Below, one piece after another: positions 1-8,065 of a stretch of DNA of 64,000 bases; the stretch's first letter is position 1; every line of letters begins with the position of its first letter. The stretch spans positions 186,001-250,000 of the forward strand of contig NZ_NESJ01000004.1 in NCBI RefSeq assembly GCF_003063645.1, in the 5' to 3' direction. The position numbers and the translations under genes are program-made. The notes below the pieces were generated by a model that was not told the origin of the DNA, did no database searches, and was given only the letters and a program-made list of their open reading frames with translations. This DNA is from Limnohabitans sp. 2KL-51. Its GTDB lineage: Bacteria; Pseudomonadota; Gammaproteobacteria; Burkholderiales; Burkholderiaceae_C.

Positions 1-1
1 C

Positions 2-1159
2 GTCACGCCCGAAGGCACCAACCTCCAACGATTCTTGCCGCGCACCATCGACGAAGACCAGTGGCAATGCGCCAACCGTGCCATGTACTGGCTCTGGCAG
101 CAATACGGCATCAAGCATGTGCCCAAGCGTGAGCGTAAAGAGGGCGAACGTCCTCGCGTCAACATCATCGGGCCCAGCTACGGAACCTTCAACTGCCCGA
201 GCGATTTGGCTGAAATTCGCCGTTTGGTGCAAGGCATTGGCGCCGACGTCAACATGGTTTTCCCATTGGGTTCACACCTTGCAGATGTTTCGCGTTTGGT
301 CGAAGCTGATGTGAACATTTGCATGTACCGCGAATTCGGCCGCATGTTGTGTGAGGCGCTGGAGCGTCCTTATTTGCAAGCGCCTATTGGGTTGCACAGC
401 ACCACCAAATTTCTGCGCTCTTTGGGTGAACTGCTCGGCCTCGACCCTGAGCCGTTTATCGAAAGAGAAAAACACAGCACCATCAAACCCATTTGGGATT
501 TGTGGCGGTCTGTGACACAAGACTTTTTTGGCACCGCCAACTTTGGCGTGGTGGCCAATGAAACCTACACACGCGGCATTCGTCACTTCTTGGAAGACGA
601 AATGGGCCTGCCCTGCAACTTTGCCATCTCGCGCATCGCTGGTGCCAAAACAGACAACGCAGAAGTGCGCAAACTGGTCACCGAAAAAACACCACTCATT
701 TTGTACGGCAGCTACAACGAGCGCATTTATTTGGCCGAGTGTGGCGGCGGCGGGATGATGAAAACCAGTTTCATACCGGCCAGTTTTCCCTTGCCGATTA
801 TTCGTCGCCATACCGGAACGCCGTTCATGGGTTATGCCGGTGCAACTTACATTATTCAAGAGTTTTGTAACGGTCTCTTCGATGCCCTTTTCCATATCTT
901 GCCCTTGGGTACAGAGATGGACAAGATCGAAGGCACCTTGGGTCGCTCTGCGCCCAACACCACCGTGCCTTGGGAGCCCGAGGCGCAAGACAGATTAGAG
1001 GCTTTGCTGGAACAGCAACCTGTATTGGTTCGAATTTCAGCAGCCAAACGCATGCGCGATCAAGCGGAGCGAGATGCACGGGAAACCGGCCGCTCTCTTG
1101 TGGAAGCAGAAAGATTCACAGAATTGTTCGGAAAAGCGAATGAAGGAGCACATGCATGA
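2..1159 (+). CDS. bchZ: Chlorophyllide a reductase subunit Z, 5'-truncated by the window edge
   Basis: Subunit Z of chlorophyllide a reductase (COR), the nitrogenase-like BchXYZ enzyme that reduces ring B of chlorophyllide a on the way to bacteriochlorophyll a. The reading frame is open from base 2 (first residues [11 protein letters not shown]), so the N-terminal part lies outside the window; about 385 residues are visible against a usual length near 480. The BchZ-type core is seen ([16 protein letters not shown], then [20 protein letters not shown]). The stop at 1157 is followed by about 150 bp of puf leader. bchC, bchX and bchY presumably lie just upstream. The end of bchZ commonly carries puf promoter elements in purple bacteria, but I cannot pinpoint one here. 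Confidence 0.95.
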   Translation, partial: VTPEGTNLQRFLPRTIDEDQWQCANRAMYWLWQQYGIKHVPKRERKEGERPRVNIIGPSYGTFNCPSDLAEIRRLVQGIGADVNMVFPLGSHLADVSRLVEADVNICMYREFGRMLCEALERPYLQAPIGLHSTTKFLRSLGELLGLDPEPFIEREKHSTIKPIWDLWRSVTQDFFGTANFGVVANETYTRGIRHFLEDEMGLPCNFAISRIAGAKTDNAEVRKLVTEKTPLILYGSYNERIYLAECGGGGMMKTSFIPASFPLPIIRRHTGTPFMGYAGATYIIQEFCNGLFDALFHILPLGTEMDKIEGTLGRSAPNTTVPWEPEAQDRLEALLEQQPVLVRISAAKRMRDQAERDARETGRSLVEAERFTELFGKANEGAHA

Positions 1160-1248
1160 AAGATGTGCACTTGAATTCGGTGGCCCGATCAATCCTTCGG
1201 CCTGGCCGAGGGTCCACCTGTTGCGGTGTCAAAGCCACAACAGTCCGT

Positions 1249-1270
1249 CCTGAACCCGCAAGGGTTCAGG
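1249..1270 (+). promoter_or_regulatory. puf leader hairpin with GCAA tetraloop
   Basis: A perfect 9-bp stem (CCTGAACCC / GGGTTCAGG) closes a GCAA tetraloop of the GNRA class, 36 nt upstream of the pufB start in the untranslated leader. There is no T-run after it, so it is not an intrinsic terminator. Such 5' hairpins can shield puf mRNA from decay or act as processing marks; that role is inferred. The same leader (1160-1306) holds no TGT-N12-ACA PpsR-type site. Confidence 0.6.
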
Positions 1271-1306
1271 GAGTTGCCGTAAGGCATATTGAAAGAGGCA
1301 CAAACT

Positions 1307-1450
1307 ATGACTGATGCATCTAACCCGTCAGGGTTGACAGACCAGGAAGCCCAAGAGTTCCACACGTACTTCACACAGGGTTACCTGTTGTGGGCCGCTG
1401 GCGCTTTTTTCGCCCACAGCTTGGTGTGGATCTGGCGTCCCTGGTTTTAA
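1307..1450 (+). CDS. pufB: Light-harvesting 1 (core antenna) beta polypeptide
   Basis: The 47-residue beta subunit of the LH1 ring, a single-span inner-membrane protein that binds bacteriochlorophyll and carotenoid. It shows the family pattern: acidic N-terminus with [10 protein letters not shown], two histidines 18 residues apart (H19 and H37, the latter in an AxxxH context as BChl ligand) and the C-terminal WIWRPWF signature. It starts at ATG 1307, preceded by AAAGAGG. First gene of the puf operon; 22 nt separate it from the next ORF, which is not pufA as is usual. Confidence 0.96.
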   Translation: MTDASNPSGLTDQEAQEFHTYFTQGYLLWAAGAFFAHSLVWIWRPWF

Positions 1451-1472
1451 AGACCAAACAACGGAGGTAAAT

Positions 1473-1697
1473 ATGACCCACCCGAACAAAAGTACTGCAA
1501 GCGCTCATGCCCATGGCTATTTACATGGTTATGGCGTGGTGTTTGTTTTGCTCTTCTTGGTGTTCATGGTTCTCGCTTTGGCGGGACAGTTGATGGTACT
1601 GAATTGGCGCAACTGGCTCCCTGGAGCAGAAGGATCAACGAACACTTTTGACGGTGTGACGTCTTCTGTTTACACCGTTATTTCTCAATTAAATTGA
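1473..1697 (+). CDS. Unrecognised 74-aa single-span membrane protein between pufB and pufA
   Basis: I do not recognise this protein. It is encoded in the puf operon between pufB and pufA, a position where purple bacteria normally have only a short spacer. The start is well supported: ACGGAGGT lies a few bases before ATG 1473, and gaps to neighbours are 22 and 13 nt. Residues 1-20 are polar and rich in His/Ala/Gly, about 21-43 form one strongly hydrophobic helix (VVFVLLFLVFMVLALAGQLM), then NWRNWLPG and a polar Ser/Thr-rich tail to residue 74. It lacks the beta His-N17-His pattern, the alpha MWRIW start and an AxxxH ligand inside the helix, so it is not an obvious antenna paralogue. Its length equals that of typical PufQ (about 74 aa, one helix), but PufQ sits before pufB and I see no convincing motif match. 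An RC-LH1 accessory subunit or assembly factor is the best guess from position only. Confidence 0.8.
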   Translation: MTHPNKSTASAHAHGYLHGYGVVFVLLFLVFMVLALAGQLMVLNWRNWLPGAEGSTNTFDGVTSSVYTVISQLN

Positions 1698-1710
1698 AAA
1701 GGAAATGATT

Positions 1711-1905
1711 ATGTGGCGCATTTGGCGAGTGATAGATCCCCGCATGGCAATCCTGAGTGTAGGACTCTTGATTGCTTTTGTCTCAACAACGATCCACCTG
1801 ATTCAAATCAGTGGCGATCGTTACAGCATCAACAACTGGCATCCCGATACGGCCAAGATGGCGGCGAAAGCTCAGCCACAGAACGCGGCTTTGCCGCAAA
1901 AGTAA
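1711..1905 (+). CDS. pufA: Light-harvesting 1 (core antenna) alpha polypeptide
   Basis: The 64-residue alpha subunit of LH1. The canonical MWRIWRVIDPR start is seen, followed by one membrane helix with the BChl-ligand histidine H29; the usual A at -4 is Ser here (STTIH). After the helix comes DRYSINNWHP and an Ala/Gln/Lys-rich tail of about 20 residues, a length common in betaproteobacterial alpha chains. An in-frame ATG occurs at 1705, but AAGGA lies 7 nt before ATG 1711 and the family starts with MWRIW, so 1711 is chosen. Separated from pufL by a stem-loop. Confidence 0.96.
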   Translation: MWRIWRVIDPRMAILSVGLLIAFVSTTIHLIQISGDRYSINNWHPDTAKMAAKAQPQNAALPQK

Positions 1906-1925
1906 GGACCCTTGGTCTTTATTCA

Positions 1926-1964
1926 GACAGACGTACATCGCTCACATTGAACGGTACGTCTGTC
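1926..1964 (+). promoter_or_regulatory. pufA-pufL intercistronic stem-loop
   Basis: A perfect 11-bp inverted repeat (GACAGACGTAC / GTACGTCTGTC) with a 17-nt loop lies 20 nt after the pufA stop, followed by an AT-rich stretch. In Rhodobacter a hairpin at this same position protects the pufBA segment from 3' decay and so raises LH1 over RC subunits; by position the same role is inferred here. It may also end some transcripts, as a T-rich stretch (CCTTTTATT) follows. Confidence 0.75.
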
Positions 1965-2028
1965 CTTTTATTAAAAAATTGAAGCCTACAAGACCTCACA
2001 AACAGTCACCCGGTCGGAGGATGCAACC

Positions 2029-2856
2029 ATGTCCATGTTAAGTTTTGAACGCAAATACCGTGTGCGCGGCGGTACCCTTTTTGGGGGCGACCTGTTTGAT
2101 TTCTGGGTCGGTCCTTTTTACGTTGGGTTCTTTGGAATCACAACCTTGTTTTTTGCCCTATCGGGCACCCTGTTGATTTTGTGGGGCGCGGCCATGGGGC
2201 CCACCTGGAACGTCTGGCAAATCAACATCGCACCGCCAGACCTCTCTTATGGGTTGCGATTTGCACCCATGATGGAAGGGGGCTTGTGGCAACTCATCAC
2301 GGTGTGTGCCCTGGGCTCATTTGTCTCGTGGGCGCTTCGGGAAGTTGAAATTTGCCGCAAATTGGGCATGGGTCTGCATGTGCCTGCGGCCTTTTCCATG
2401 GCCATCTTGGCGTATTTCAGTTTGCAAGTGGTGCGTCCCGTGTTGATGGGTGCCTGGGGACATGCTTTCCCTTACGGTATCTACAGCCACTTGGATTGGG
2501 TGAGCAACACCGCTTACCAGTACCTGCATTTTCACTACAACCCATGGCACATGATTGCTGTGACTTTTTTCTTTGCAACGGTGCTTGCGCTGTCCATGCA
2601 CGGTGGCTTGGTGCTCTCAGCAACCAACCCCGGAAAAGGTAAGACCGTGAAGACGCCTGAGCATGAAGACACGTTCTTTCGTGACCTGATCGGGTACTCG
2701 GTGGGCACCCTGGGCATTCACCGCTTGGGCTTGTTTTTGGCGCTCGCCGGTGTTTGGTTTGGCATTGTCTGCATTGTGGTCAGCGGACCTTTTTGGACCG
2801 GGGCTTGGCCTGAATGGTGGAGCTGGTGGCTGAATATGCCTATCTGGCGCACTTAA
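2029..2856 (+). CDS. pufL: Photosynthetic reaction centre L subunit
   Basis: The 275-residue L chain of the type-II reaction centre, with five membrane helices; with PufM it binds the special pair, accessory BChls, bacteriopheophytins, quinones and the non-haem iron. Diagnostic segments are the N-terminus [38 protein letters not shown] (special-pair side) and HYNPWHM. GGAGG ends 8 nt before ATG 2029, which favours that codon over the second in-frame ATG at 2035. Second part of the puf operon after the stem-loop; pufM follows after 21 nt. Confidence 0.98.
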   Translation: MSMLSFERKYRVRGGTLFGGDLFDFWVGPFYVGFFGITTLFFALSGTLLILWGAAMGPTWNVWQINIAPPDLSYGLRFAPMMEGGLWQLITVCALGSFVSWALREVEICRKLGMGLHVPAAFSMAILAYFSLQVVRPVLMGAWGHAFPYGIYSHLDWVSNTAYQYLHFHYNPWHMIAVTFFFATVLALSMHGGLVLSATNPGKGKTVKTPEHEDTFFRDLIGYSVGTLGIHRLGLFLALAGVWFGIVCIVVSGPFWTGAWPEWWSWWLNMPIWRT

Positions 2857-2877
2857 TTAAAAAGAGAGGAAATTGAA

Positions 2878-3852
2878 ATGGCTCAGTATCAGAATCTTTT
2901 CACCTCAGTGCAGCCGGTAGGGCCCTTGCACGACGGCGTTGACTTGCCCCGCGGGGACGCCAAGCGATTGGGAAAACCGTTTTTGGTGCATCTGCTAGGT
3001 CGCATTGGCAATGCCCAGATCGGCCCCGTTTATTTGGGAACGCTTGGACTGGCGTCCTTGATTTTCGGCATCGCTGCTTTCAACATCATTGGTTTCAACA
3101 TGTTGGCGTCTGTAGACTGGAATCCAATTCAGTTGCTGCGTCAGCTATTTTGGCTTGCGCTGGAGCCACCGCCTCCGGCCTATGGTTTGAGTATTCCCCC
3201 CCTTGCTCAGGGAGGATGGTGGCTCATTGTTGGCTTCATGCTCACTGTGTCAATTTTGCTGTGGTGGGCAAGAACATACCGACGCGCTCGTCAATTGGGC
3301 CTGGGAACACATGTGGCGTGGGCTTATGCTGCAGCCATTTGGTTGTATCTGGTGTGCGGTTTTTTCCGTCCGATCATGATGGGCAGTTGGTCCGAGGCGG
3401 TGCCTTTTGGCATCTTCCCTCACCTGGACTGGGTGTCTGCCTTGTCTCTGCGTCACGGCAACTTGTTTTACAACCCCTTCCACGCGCTGTCGATCGTCTT
3501 CTTGTACGGGTCGGTTCTGCTGTTTGCCATGCACGGCGCCACCATTTTGGCGGTGACTCGGTATGGCGGAGAGCGCGAGATCGAGCAAATTGTGGACCGC
3601 GGAACCGCCTCTGAGCGTGCTGGCTTGTTCTGGCGCTGGACCATGGGCTTCAATGCCACGATGGAGTCCATCCACCGTTGGGCTTGGTGGTTTGCTGTGC
3701 TGTGTCCGTTGGTTGGCGGCGTGGGTATCTTGTTGACTGGCCCCGTGGTGGATAACTGGTACCTGTGGTCGGTCAAACACCATGTGGTCCCTGCATATCC
3801 CTTGGTCAGCCCAGTCGTCCTCGATCCTGCATTGATGGGAGTCAAACCATGA
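2878..3852 (+). CDS. pufM: Photosynthetic reaction centre M subunit
   Basis: The 324-residue M chain of the type-II reaction centre, partner of PufL. It starts with the family [16 protein letters not shown] segment, has five membrane helices and shows [24 protein letters not shown] and YNPFHALSI, the regions around BChl and iron/quinone ligands. RBS AGAGGA precedes ATG 2878. Its stop overlaps the pufC start by 4 nt (ATGA), so translation of the two is probably coupled. Confidence 0.98.
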   Translation: MAQYQNLFTSVQPVGPLHDGVDLPRGDAKRLGKPFLVHLLGRIGNAQIGPVYLGTLGLASLIFGIAAFNIIGFNMLASVDWNPIQLLRQLFWLALEPPPPAYGLSIPPLAQGGWWLIVGFMLTVSILLWWARTYRRARQLGLGTHVAWAYAAAIWLYLVCGFFRPIMMGSWSEAVPFGIFPHLDWVSALSLRHGNLFYNPFHALSIVFLYGSVLLFAMHGATILAVTRYGGEREIEQIVDRGTASERAGLFWRWTMGFNATMESIHRWAWWFAVLCPLVGGVGILLTGPVVDNWYLWSVKHHVVPAYPLVSPVVLDPALMGVKP

Positions 3853-4868
3853 AATTATTGTCAAAATTAGCGCTGTGCTTGGGTGCCGCCGTGCTGCTGT
3901 CGGGCTGTGAACGGCCGCCGATTGAAACGGTCCAAACAGGCTACCGTGGAACGGGCATGGAGCAAATCTACAACCCAAGAACCTTGGCCAAGGAAGCCGC
4001 TTTGAACCAAGCGCCCGTCGCGGCAGAAGCCGCGTCAGCAGACGGTCCCAAAGCCAGCGAGGTTTATCAGAACGTGAAGGTTCTGGGAGATTTGAGTGTG
4101 GGCCAATTCAACCGTCAAATGGCGGCCATCACGCAGTGGGTCGCACCTGATCAGGGCTGTGCTTACTGCCACAACGTTCAAAACTTTGCAGATGACAGCA
4201 TGTACACCAAGGTGGTGGCCAGACGCATGATTGAAATGACCCAAAAAGTCAATCAGGACTGGAAGACCCACGTGGCGGACACGGGTGTGACTTGTTACAC
4301 CTGCCACCGTGGCAACAACGTACCCACCCAAGTTTGGAATGCACCCAAAGACCGCAAGTACGCGAACAGCTTGTTGGGTAATTTGGCGGGCCAAAACATT
4401 GCCACCAAAGAAGCTGGACTGTCTTCGTTGCCGTTTGATCCTTTCACGCCTTTCCTGAAAGACGCTTTGCCTATCCGGGTCAATGGCAATGAGGCGATGG
4501 CAGGTGTGGGCTCCTACGCCAACCGTGCATCGACCAAGCAAACGGAGTACACCTACTCTTTGATGGTGCACATGTCTGATTCCTTGGGTGTGAACTGTAC
4601 TTATTGCCACAACACACGCAACTTCCAATCTTGGGAGGAATCCAGGCCTCAACGGGTGACCTCTTGGTATGGCATTCGGATGGCGCGTGAATTGAACAAC
4701 GATTACATGACGCCCCTGACCGATACCTTCCCTGCGCACCGCTTGGGCCCCAAGGGCGATGTCGCCAAAGTCAACTGCACCACTTGCCACCAAGGCGCTT
4801 TCAAGCCTCTTTATGGTGCGCAGATGGCCAAAGACTATCCTGAACTTCAAGTCGTAGCAAAGCCTTAA
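3849..4868 (+). CDS. pufC: Tetrahaem reaction-centre cytochrome c subunit (lipoprotein)
   Basis: The RC-bound cytochrome that reduces the photo-oxidised special pair from the periplasmic side. 339 residues. The N-terminus is a lipoprotein signal (LLSGC, Cys20 the expected lipidated residue). Four CXXCH haem sites are visible in order: CAYCH, CYTCH, CTYCH and CTTCH, paired in two repeats as in the family, with Met ligands in the helices before them. ATG 3849 overlaps the pufM stop; longer in-frame starts would destroy the signal peptide. The ccmA-I genes needed for haem attachment lie 35 kb downstream in this window. Last gene of the puf operon, before a strong terminator. Confidence 0.97.
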   Translation: MKLLSKLALCLGAAVLLSGCERPPIETVQTGYRGTGMEQIYNPRTLAKEAALNQAPVAAEAASADGPKASEVYQNVKVLGDLSVGQFNRQMAAITQWVAPDQGCAYCHNVQNFADDSMYTKVVARRMIEMTQKVNQDWKTHVADTGVTCYTCHRGNNVPTQVWNAPKDRKYANSLLGNLAGQNIATKEAGLSSLPFDPFTPFLKDALPIRVNGNEAMAGVGSYANRASTKQTEYTYSLMVHMSDSLGVNCTYCHNTRNFQSWEESRPQRVTSWYGIRMARELNNDYMTPLTDTFPAHRLGPKGDVAKVNCTTCHQGAFKPLYGAQMAKDYPELQVVAKP

Positions 4869-4884
4869 ACTCTGGAATTCACAA

Positions 4885-4916
4885 GGCCTGCACCTGTTGT
4901 GGTGCAGGCCTTTTTT
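4885..4916 (+). terminator. Rho-independent terminator of the puf operon
   Basis: A perfect 10-bp GC-rich stem (GGCCTGCACC / GGTGCAGGCC) with a TGTTGT loop runs directly into six T residues, 16 nt after the pufC stop. It is the clearest intrinsic terminator in the window and ends puf transcription before crtA, which starts only 15 nt later and may depend on read-through or on a promoter inside pufC. Confidence 0.93.
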
Positions 4917-4931
4917 ACGGAAATTGGGCAC

Positions 4932-5642
4932 ATGCATTTGGGACCAACAGAACCTGTTAATGGTCAAGTGGTTGTGATCTTGCTGGCTGACATCGTTCAG
5001 ACTTCCAGGTGGTGGGGCTGGTGGCGCATTGTCCAAGGTTCAGCCGCTTTGCGCAGCGTGCCTGGCTTGCTTTTTGCCAAGTTGCTGGGCAGTGGACACG
5101 AGGGTGGCTTTGGATTGAAACCCAGTGCATCCCGACAAGGTTTGTTTGCCTTGTTTGATTCAGCACAAACAGCCGATGATTTCGTGGCGCATGCGCAATG
5201 GGTTCAAAATTACCAGCAGAGATCTGCAGATTTTTGCTGCGTCAAACTTCAAACATGGTCATGTCGTGGCACTTGGGATGGCTTTTCGCTGGGTGCAGTG
5301 GCACCGGAACCGACCGATGGGCCTGTGGCTGCCCTCACAAGGGCTTCGATCAAGCTCAGCAAAGCCCCGGCTTTTTGGCGACATGCGCCCCCGTCTGAGC
5401 GCGCCCTTGAAGGGGTCCATGGCTGTCAATTGGCAGTCGGCCTTGGTGAGGCGCCTTTGCTCCGACAAGCGACCTTCACCATCTGGGACAGCGTGGCCGA
5501 CATGAACGCCTATGCGCGCACAGGCGCCCATTTGCAAGCCATTCAGGCGGCCGCGCAACACGGCTATTTTGCCGAGTCCATGTTTGCCCGGTTTGTGCCA
5601 TTGCAGGTGCAGGGCCAGTGGCAAGGCAAGTCCTATGCTTAA
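4932..5642 (+). CDS. crtA: Spheroidene monooxygenase
   Basis: CrtA adds the C-2 keto group to spheroidene or demethylated precursors, using O2, giving spheroidenone-type carotenoids. 236 residues from ATG 4932, near the family length. The conserved CrtA core is seen: KAPAFWRHAPPSERAL, GLGEAPLLRQATFTIWDS, then MNAYARTGAHLQAI and YFAESMFARFVP at the C-terminus. The stop overlaps the crtD start (5635) by 8 nt, so crtA-crtD-crtC form one unit. Presence of crtA implies ketocarotenoids under oxygen. Confidence 0.93.
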   Translation: MHLGPTEPVNGQVVVILLADIVQTSRWWGWWRIVQGSAALRSVPGLLFAKLLGSGHEGGFGLKPSASRQGLFALFDSAQTADDFVAHAQWVQNYQQRSADFCCVKLQTWSCRGTWDGFSLGAVAPEPTDGPVAALTRASIKLSKAPAFWRHAPPSERALEGVHGCQLAVGLGEAPLLRQATFTIWDSVADMNAYARTGAHLQAIQAAAQHGYFAESMFARFVPLQVQGQWQGKSYA

Positions 5643-7188
5643 GACCCGTCAAACCCCGCGTGTGGTGGTGGTGGGTGCGGGCATTGGGGGATTGGTGAGT
5701 GCCCTGGTTTTGGCTCACAACGGGCTGGATGTTACGTTGCTTGAAAGTGCCAGCACCCCCGGCGGCAAAATTCGGCAAGTGCAGGTCGACGGCGTCGGCG
5801 TGGATTCCGGCCCCACGGTGTTCACCATGCGTTGGGTGTTGGACCAGATGCTGCAAGAGTTGGGCACTTCGCTGAAAGATATTTTGCAACTCGAGCCCAT
5901 TGGGGTTTTGGCGCGCCATGCTTGGGATGGCAGTTCGTCAACACTTGATCTGTATGCCGACACGTCCCGCACGGCCGATGCCATCGCCCAATTCAGCAGC
6001 CCCCAAGAGGCGAGGCGCTTTTTGGGCTTTTGTGAACAAGCTCGAAATTTGTACAACACCCTGGAAAAACCATATATCCGAAGCGAACGCCCTGACCTGC
6101 TCAGCATGGTGGGCGATTTGGGTTTGAAGGGTATGGCCACACTGACGGGCTTGGGCCCATTTGCCAGTTTGTGGCGCAGCCTGGGACGGCACTTTCACGA
6201 TCCGCGTTTACAGCAGCTGTTTGGTCGTTATGCCACGTATTGCGGCTCTTCACCCTGGTCTGCACCCGCCACGTTGATGCTGGTGGCGCAAGTGGAGCTC
6301 GACGGCGTGTGGTCGGTTTCAGGCGGCATGCACCGTGTGGCGCAGGCGCTGGCTCAGCTGGCTGAAAACCGGGGTGTGACGCTGCGTTACAACAGCCGCT
6401 GCGAGCGCATTGAGACGGACGGTGCCCGAGTGACTGGCGTGCAGCTGGCATCGGGCGAGCGGGTACCCGCCGAGCATGTGGTTTTTAATGGCGATGTTGC
6501 GGCGCTGGCCCAAGGCCTGTTGGGTCAAGACTTGCGTGACCGCTTTGCGCCTGTGCCGCCAGCGCAGCGTTCTTTGTCGGCATTTACCCTGTCCATGCAT
6601 GCGCAGACCCAGGGTTTCGACCTGGTGCGGCACAACGTTTTTTTCAATCAAGACTACCGCCGTGAATTCGATGATATTTTTAACAAACGCAATTTACCCA
6701 CACAGGGAACGGTCTATGTTTGTGCACAAGACCGCAGCGATCAAGGTCTGGCTCAACCGGGCTTGGAAAGGCTGTTGTGCTTGGTCAATGCGCCTGCGGA
6801 TGGTGATGCGCGCACATTCAATTCTTCGGAGGTTCAAGCATGCGAATCGAACAGTTTGGCGCTGATGCGCCGCTGTGGCTTGGAAATAACAGCCTCGCCC
6901 CAGCAAGTGGTGCGCACCTTGCCACAGGACTTTGCCCACCTGTTTCCAGGCAGTGGGGGAGCACTCTATGGCCAAGCGACGCACGGTTGGATGTCGGCCT
7001 TTGCGCGCCCCAGTGCGCGCAGCAAAATACCGGGCTTGTATACAGCGGGGGGCAGCGTGCACCCGGGGCCGGGCGTACCGATGGCAGCCATGTCGGGGCG
7101 TTTGGCGGCCGCGACGCTGATGGCGGACCTCGGTTTGACCAAACCGTCGCGCCGGGTGGTTATCTCTGGTGGTACGTCGATGCGCTGA
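5635..7188 (+). CDS. crtD: Hydroxyneurosporene (methoxyneurosporene) dehydrogenase
   Basis: A CrtI-family FAD-dependent desaturase that introduces the C-3,4 double bond in 1-hydroxy- or methoxy-neurosporene on the spheroidene route. 517 residues. The N-terminal dinucleotide fold is visible (RVVVVGAGIGGLVSALVLA, then LLESASTPGGKIRQ), followed by VDSGPTVFTMRWVLDQM, and the C-terminal FAD-binding block GLYTAGGSVHPGPGVPMAAMSG. Identity as CrtD rather than CrtI rests on the neighbours crtA and crtC and on a separate CrtI at 10727-12310. Its last 349 nt overlap the longest crtC frame. Confidence 0.93.
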   Translation: MLKTRQTPRVVVVGAGIGGLVSALVLAHNGLDVTLLESASTPGGKIRQVQVDGVGVDSGPTVFTMRWVLDQMLQELGTSLKDILQLEPIGVLARHAWDGSSSTLDLYADTSRTADAIAQFSSPQEARRFLGFCEQARNLYNTLEKPYIRSERPDLLSMVGDLGLKGMATLTGLGPFASLWRSLGRHFHDPRLQQLFGRYATYCGSSPWSAPATLMLVAQVELDGVWSVSGGMHRVAQALAQLAENRGVTLRYNSRCERIETDGARVTGVQLASGERVPAEHVVFNGDVAALAQGLLGQDLRDRFAPVPPAQRSLSAFTLSMHAQTQGFDLVRHNVFFNQDYRREFDDIFNKRNLPTQGTVYVCAQDRSDQGLAQPGLERLLCLVNAPADGDARTFNSSEVQACESNSLALMRRCGLEITASPQQVVRTLPQDFAHLFPGSGGALYGQATHGWMSAFARPSARSKIPGLYTAGGSVHPGPGVPMAAMSGRLAAATLMADLGLTKPSRRVVISGGTSMR

Positions 7189-8060
7189 GTGATGATGGCC
7201 AGCACGGCCTGACCATCATCGCTTTTGTGGGCAGTGTGTTTTCGCCTTATTACGCCTGGGCGCGCCGCCAAGGCGGTGGTGTGGCCGATCCCGAAAATTT
7301 CTGCGCCTTGAACGTTGCGCTGTACGGCAAAGGTGGCAAGCGCTGGACCATGACCGAGCGGGGGCGTCAACACACGTCGCGCAGTGCACAGCAATTCAAC
7401 ATTGGGCCCAGCAGCTTGCATTGGGATGGCCAAGCCCTGACGATCGACATTGACGAAATCAATGTTCCATGGCCCATGCGTGTGCGCGGTCGCGTGACCG
7501 TTCGCCCAGAGGGTCTTTGTCGTTTTGTCACGCCTTTGGACAACGCTGGACGGCACCGTTGGGGCCCGATTGCGCCCTGTTCGCGCATCGAGGTGGACAT
7601 GAGCAGCCCGGGCCTGAGCTGGCGAGGTCACGCTTACATGGACTCCAACGAAGGCGACGAACCGGTGGAAAATGGATTCAATGACTGGGATTGGGCGCGT
7701 GCAGAGATGGCCCAAGGCGATACCAATGTGGTGTACGACGTCAGGCCTTTGACGGGCCCTGGGCGGGTGGTGGCTCAGCGATTTTCGCCGGATGGTAGCC
7801 ACGTGGCCTTCGACGCGCCGCCGCGGCATGCTTTACCCTCATCGGGCTGGCGTATTGCCCGCAACATGTCCAGCGAAGCGGGCCATCCCCCAGAAATCAT
7901 CAGCACTTTGGAAGACACGCCTTTTTATGTGCGTTCATTGGTGCGCACCCAATGGCAGTCTGAGCAAGTGACTGCGGTGCACGAGTCTTTGGACATTCCC
8001 CGGCTGGTTTCATGGCCTGTGCGATTCATGTTGCCTTGGCGCATGCCCAGACGGGCTTGA
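6840..8060 (+). CDS. crtC: Hydroxyneurosporene synthase (carotenoid 1,2-hydratase); start uncertain
   Basis: CrtC adds water across the C-1,2 double bond of acyclic carotenoids. The conserved domain begins near base 7128 (PRFDQTVAPGGYLWWYVDAL, then FVGSVFSPYYAWARR) and runs to the stop at 8058. There is no ATG, GTG or TTG close to that point: the only in-frame starts upstream are TTG 6987 (no visible RBS) and ATG 6840. ATG 6840 has GGAGG with 7 nt spacing and gives 406 residues, about 44 kDa, so it is used here, at the price of a 349-nt overlap with crtD. The N-terminal 95 residues are then read from within crtD in another frame and may not be functional. A shorter product from a rare start codon is the alternative. 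Confidence 0.8.
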   Translation: MRIEQFGADAPLWLGNNSLAPASGAHLATGLCPPVSRQWGSTLWPSDARLDVGLCAPQCAQQNTGLVYSGGQRAPGAGRTDGSHVGAFGGRDADGGPRFDQTVAPGGYLWWYVDALSDDGQHGLTIIAFVGSVFSPYYAWARRQGGGVADPENFCALNVALYGKGGKRWTMTERGRQHTSRSAQQFNIGPSSLHWDGQALTIDIDEINVPWPMRVRGRVTVRPEGLCRFVTPLDNAGRHRWGPIAPCSRIEVDMSSPGLSWRGHAYMDSNEGDEPVENGFNDWDWARAEMAQGDTNVVYDVRPLTGPGRVVAQRFSPDGSHVAFDAPPRHALPSSGWRIARNMSSEAGHPPEIISTLEDTPFYVRSLVRTQWQSEQVTAVHESLDIPRLVSWPVRFMLPWRMPRRA

Positions 8061-8065
8061 ACGCG

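Noticed and set aside
272-988. 238-codon minus-strand open frame inside bchZ
   Set aside because: Antisense shadow of bchZ with low-complexity composition and no family likeness.
1219-1245. Dyad CTGTTG ... CAACAG in the puf leader as a PpsR site
   Set aside because: Spacing does not fit TGT-N12-ACA; the inner TGT...ACA is N10 only.
4035-5036. 333-codon minus-strand open frame across pufC and crtA
   Set aside because: Covers both well-defined plus-strand genes and the puf terminator; His/Arg/Gly-rich composition typical of shadow frames.
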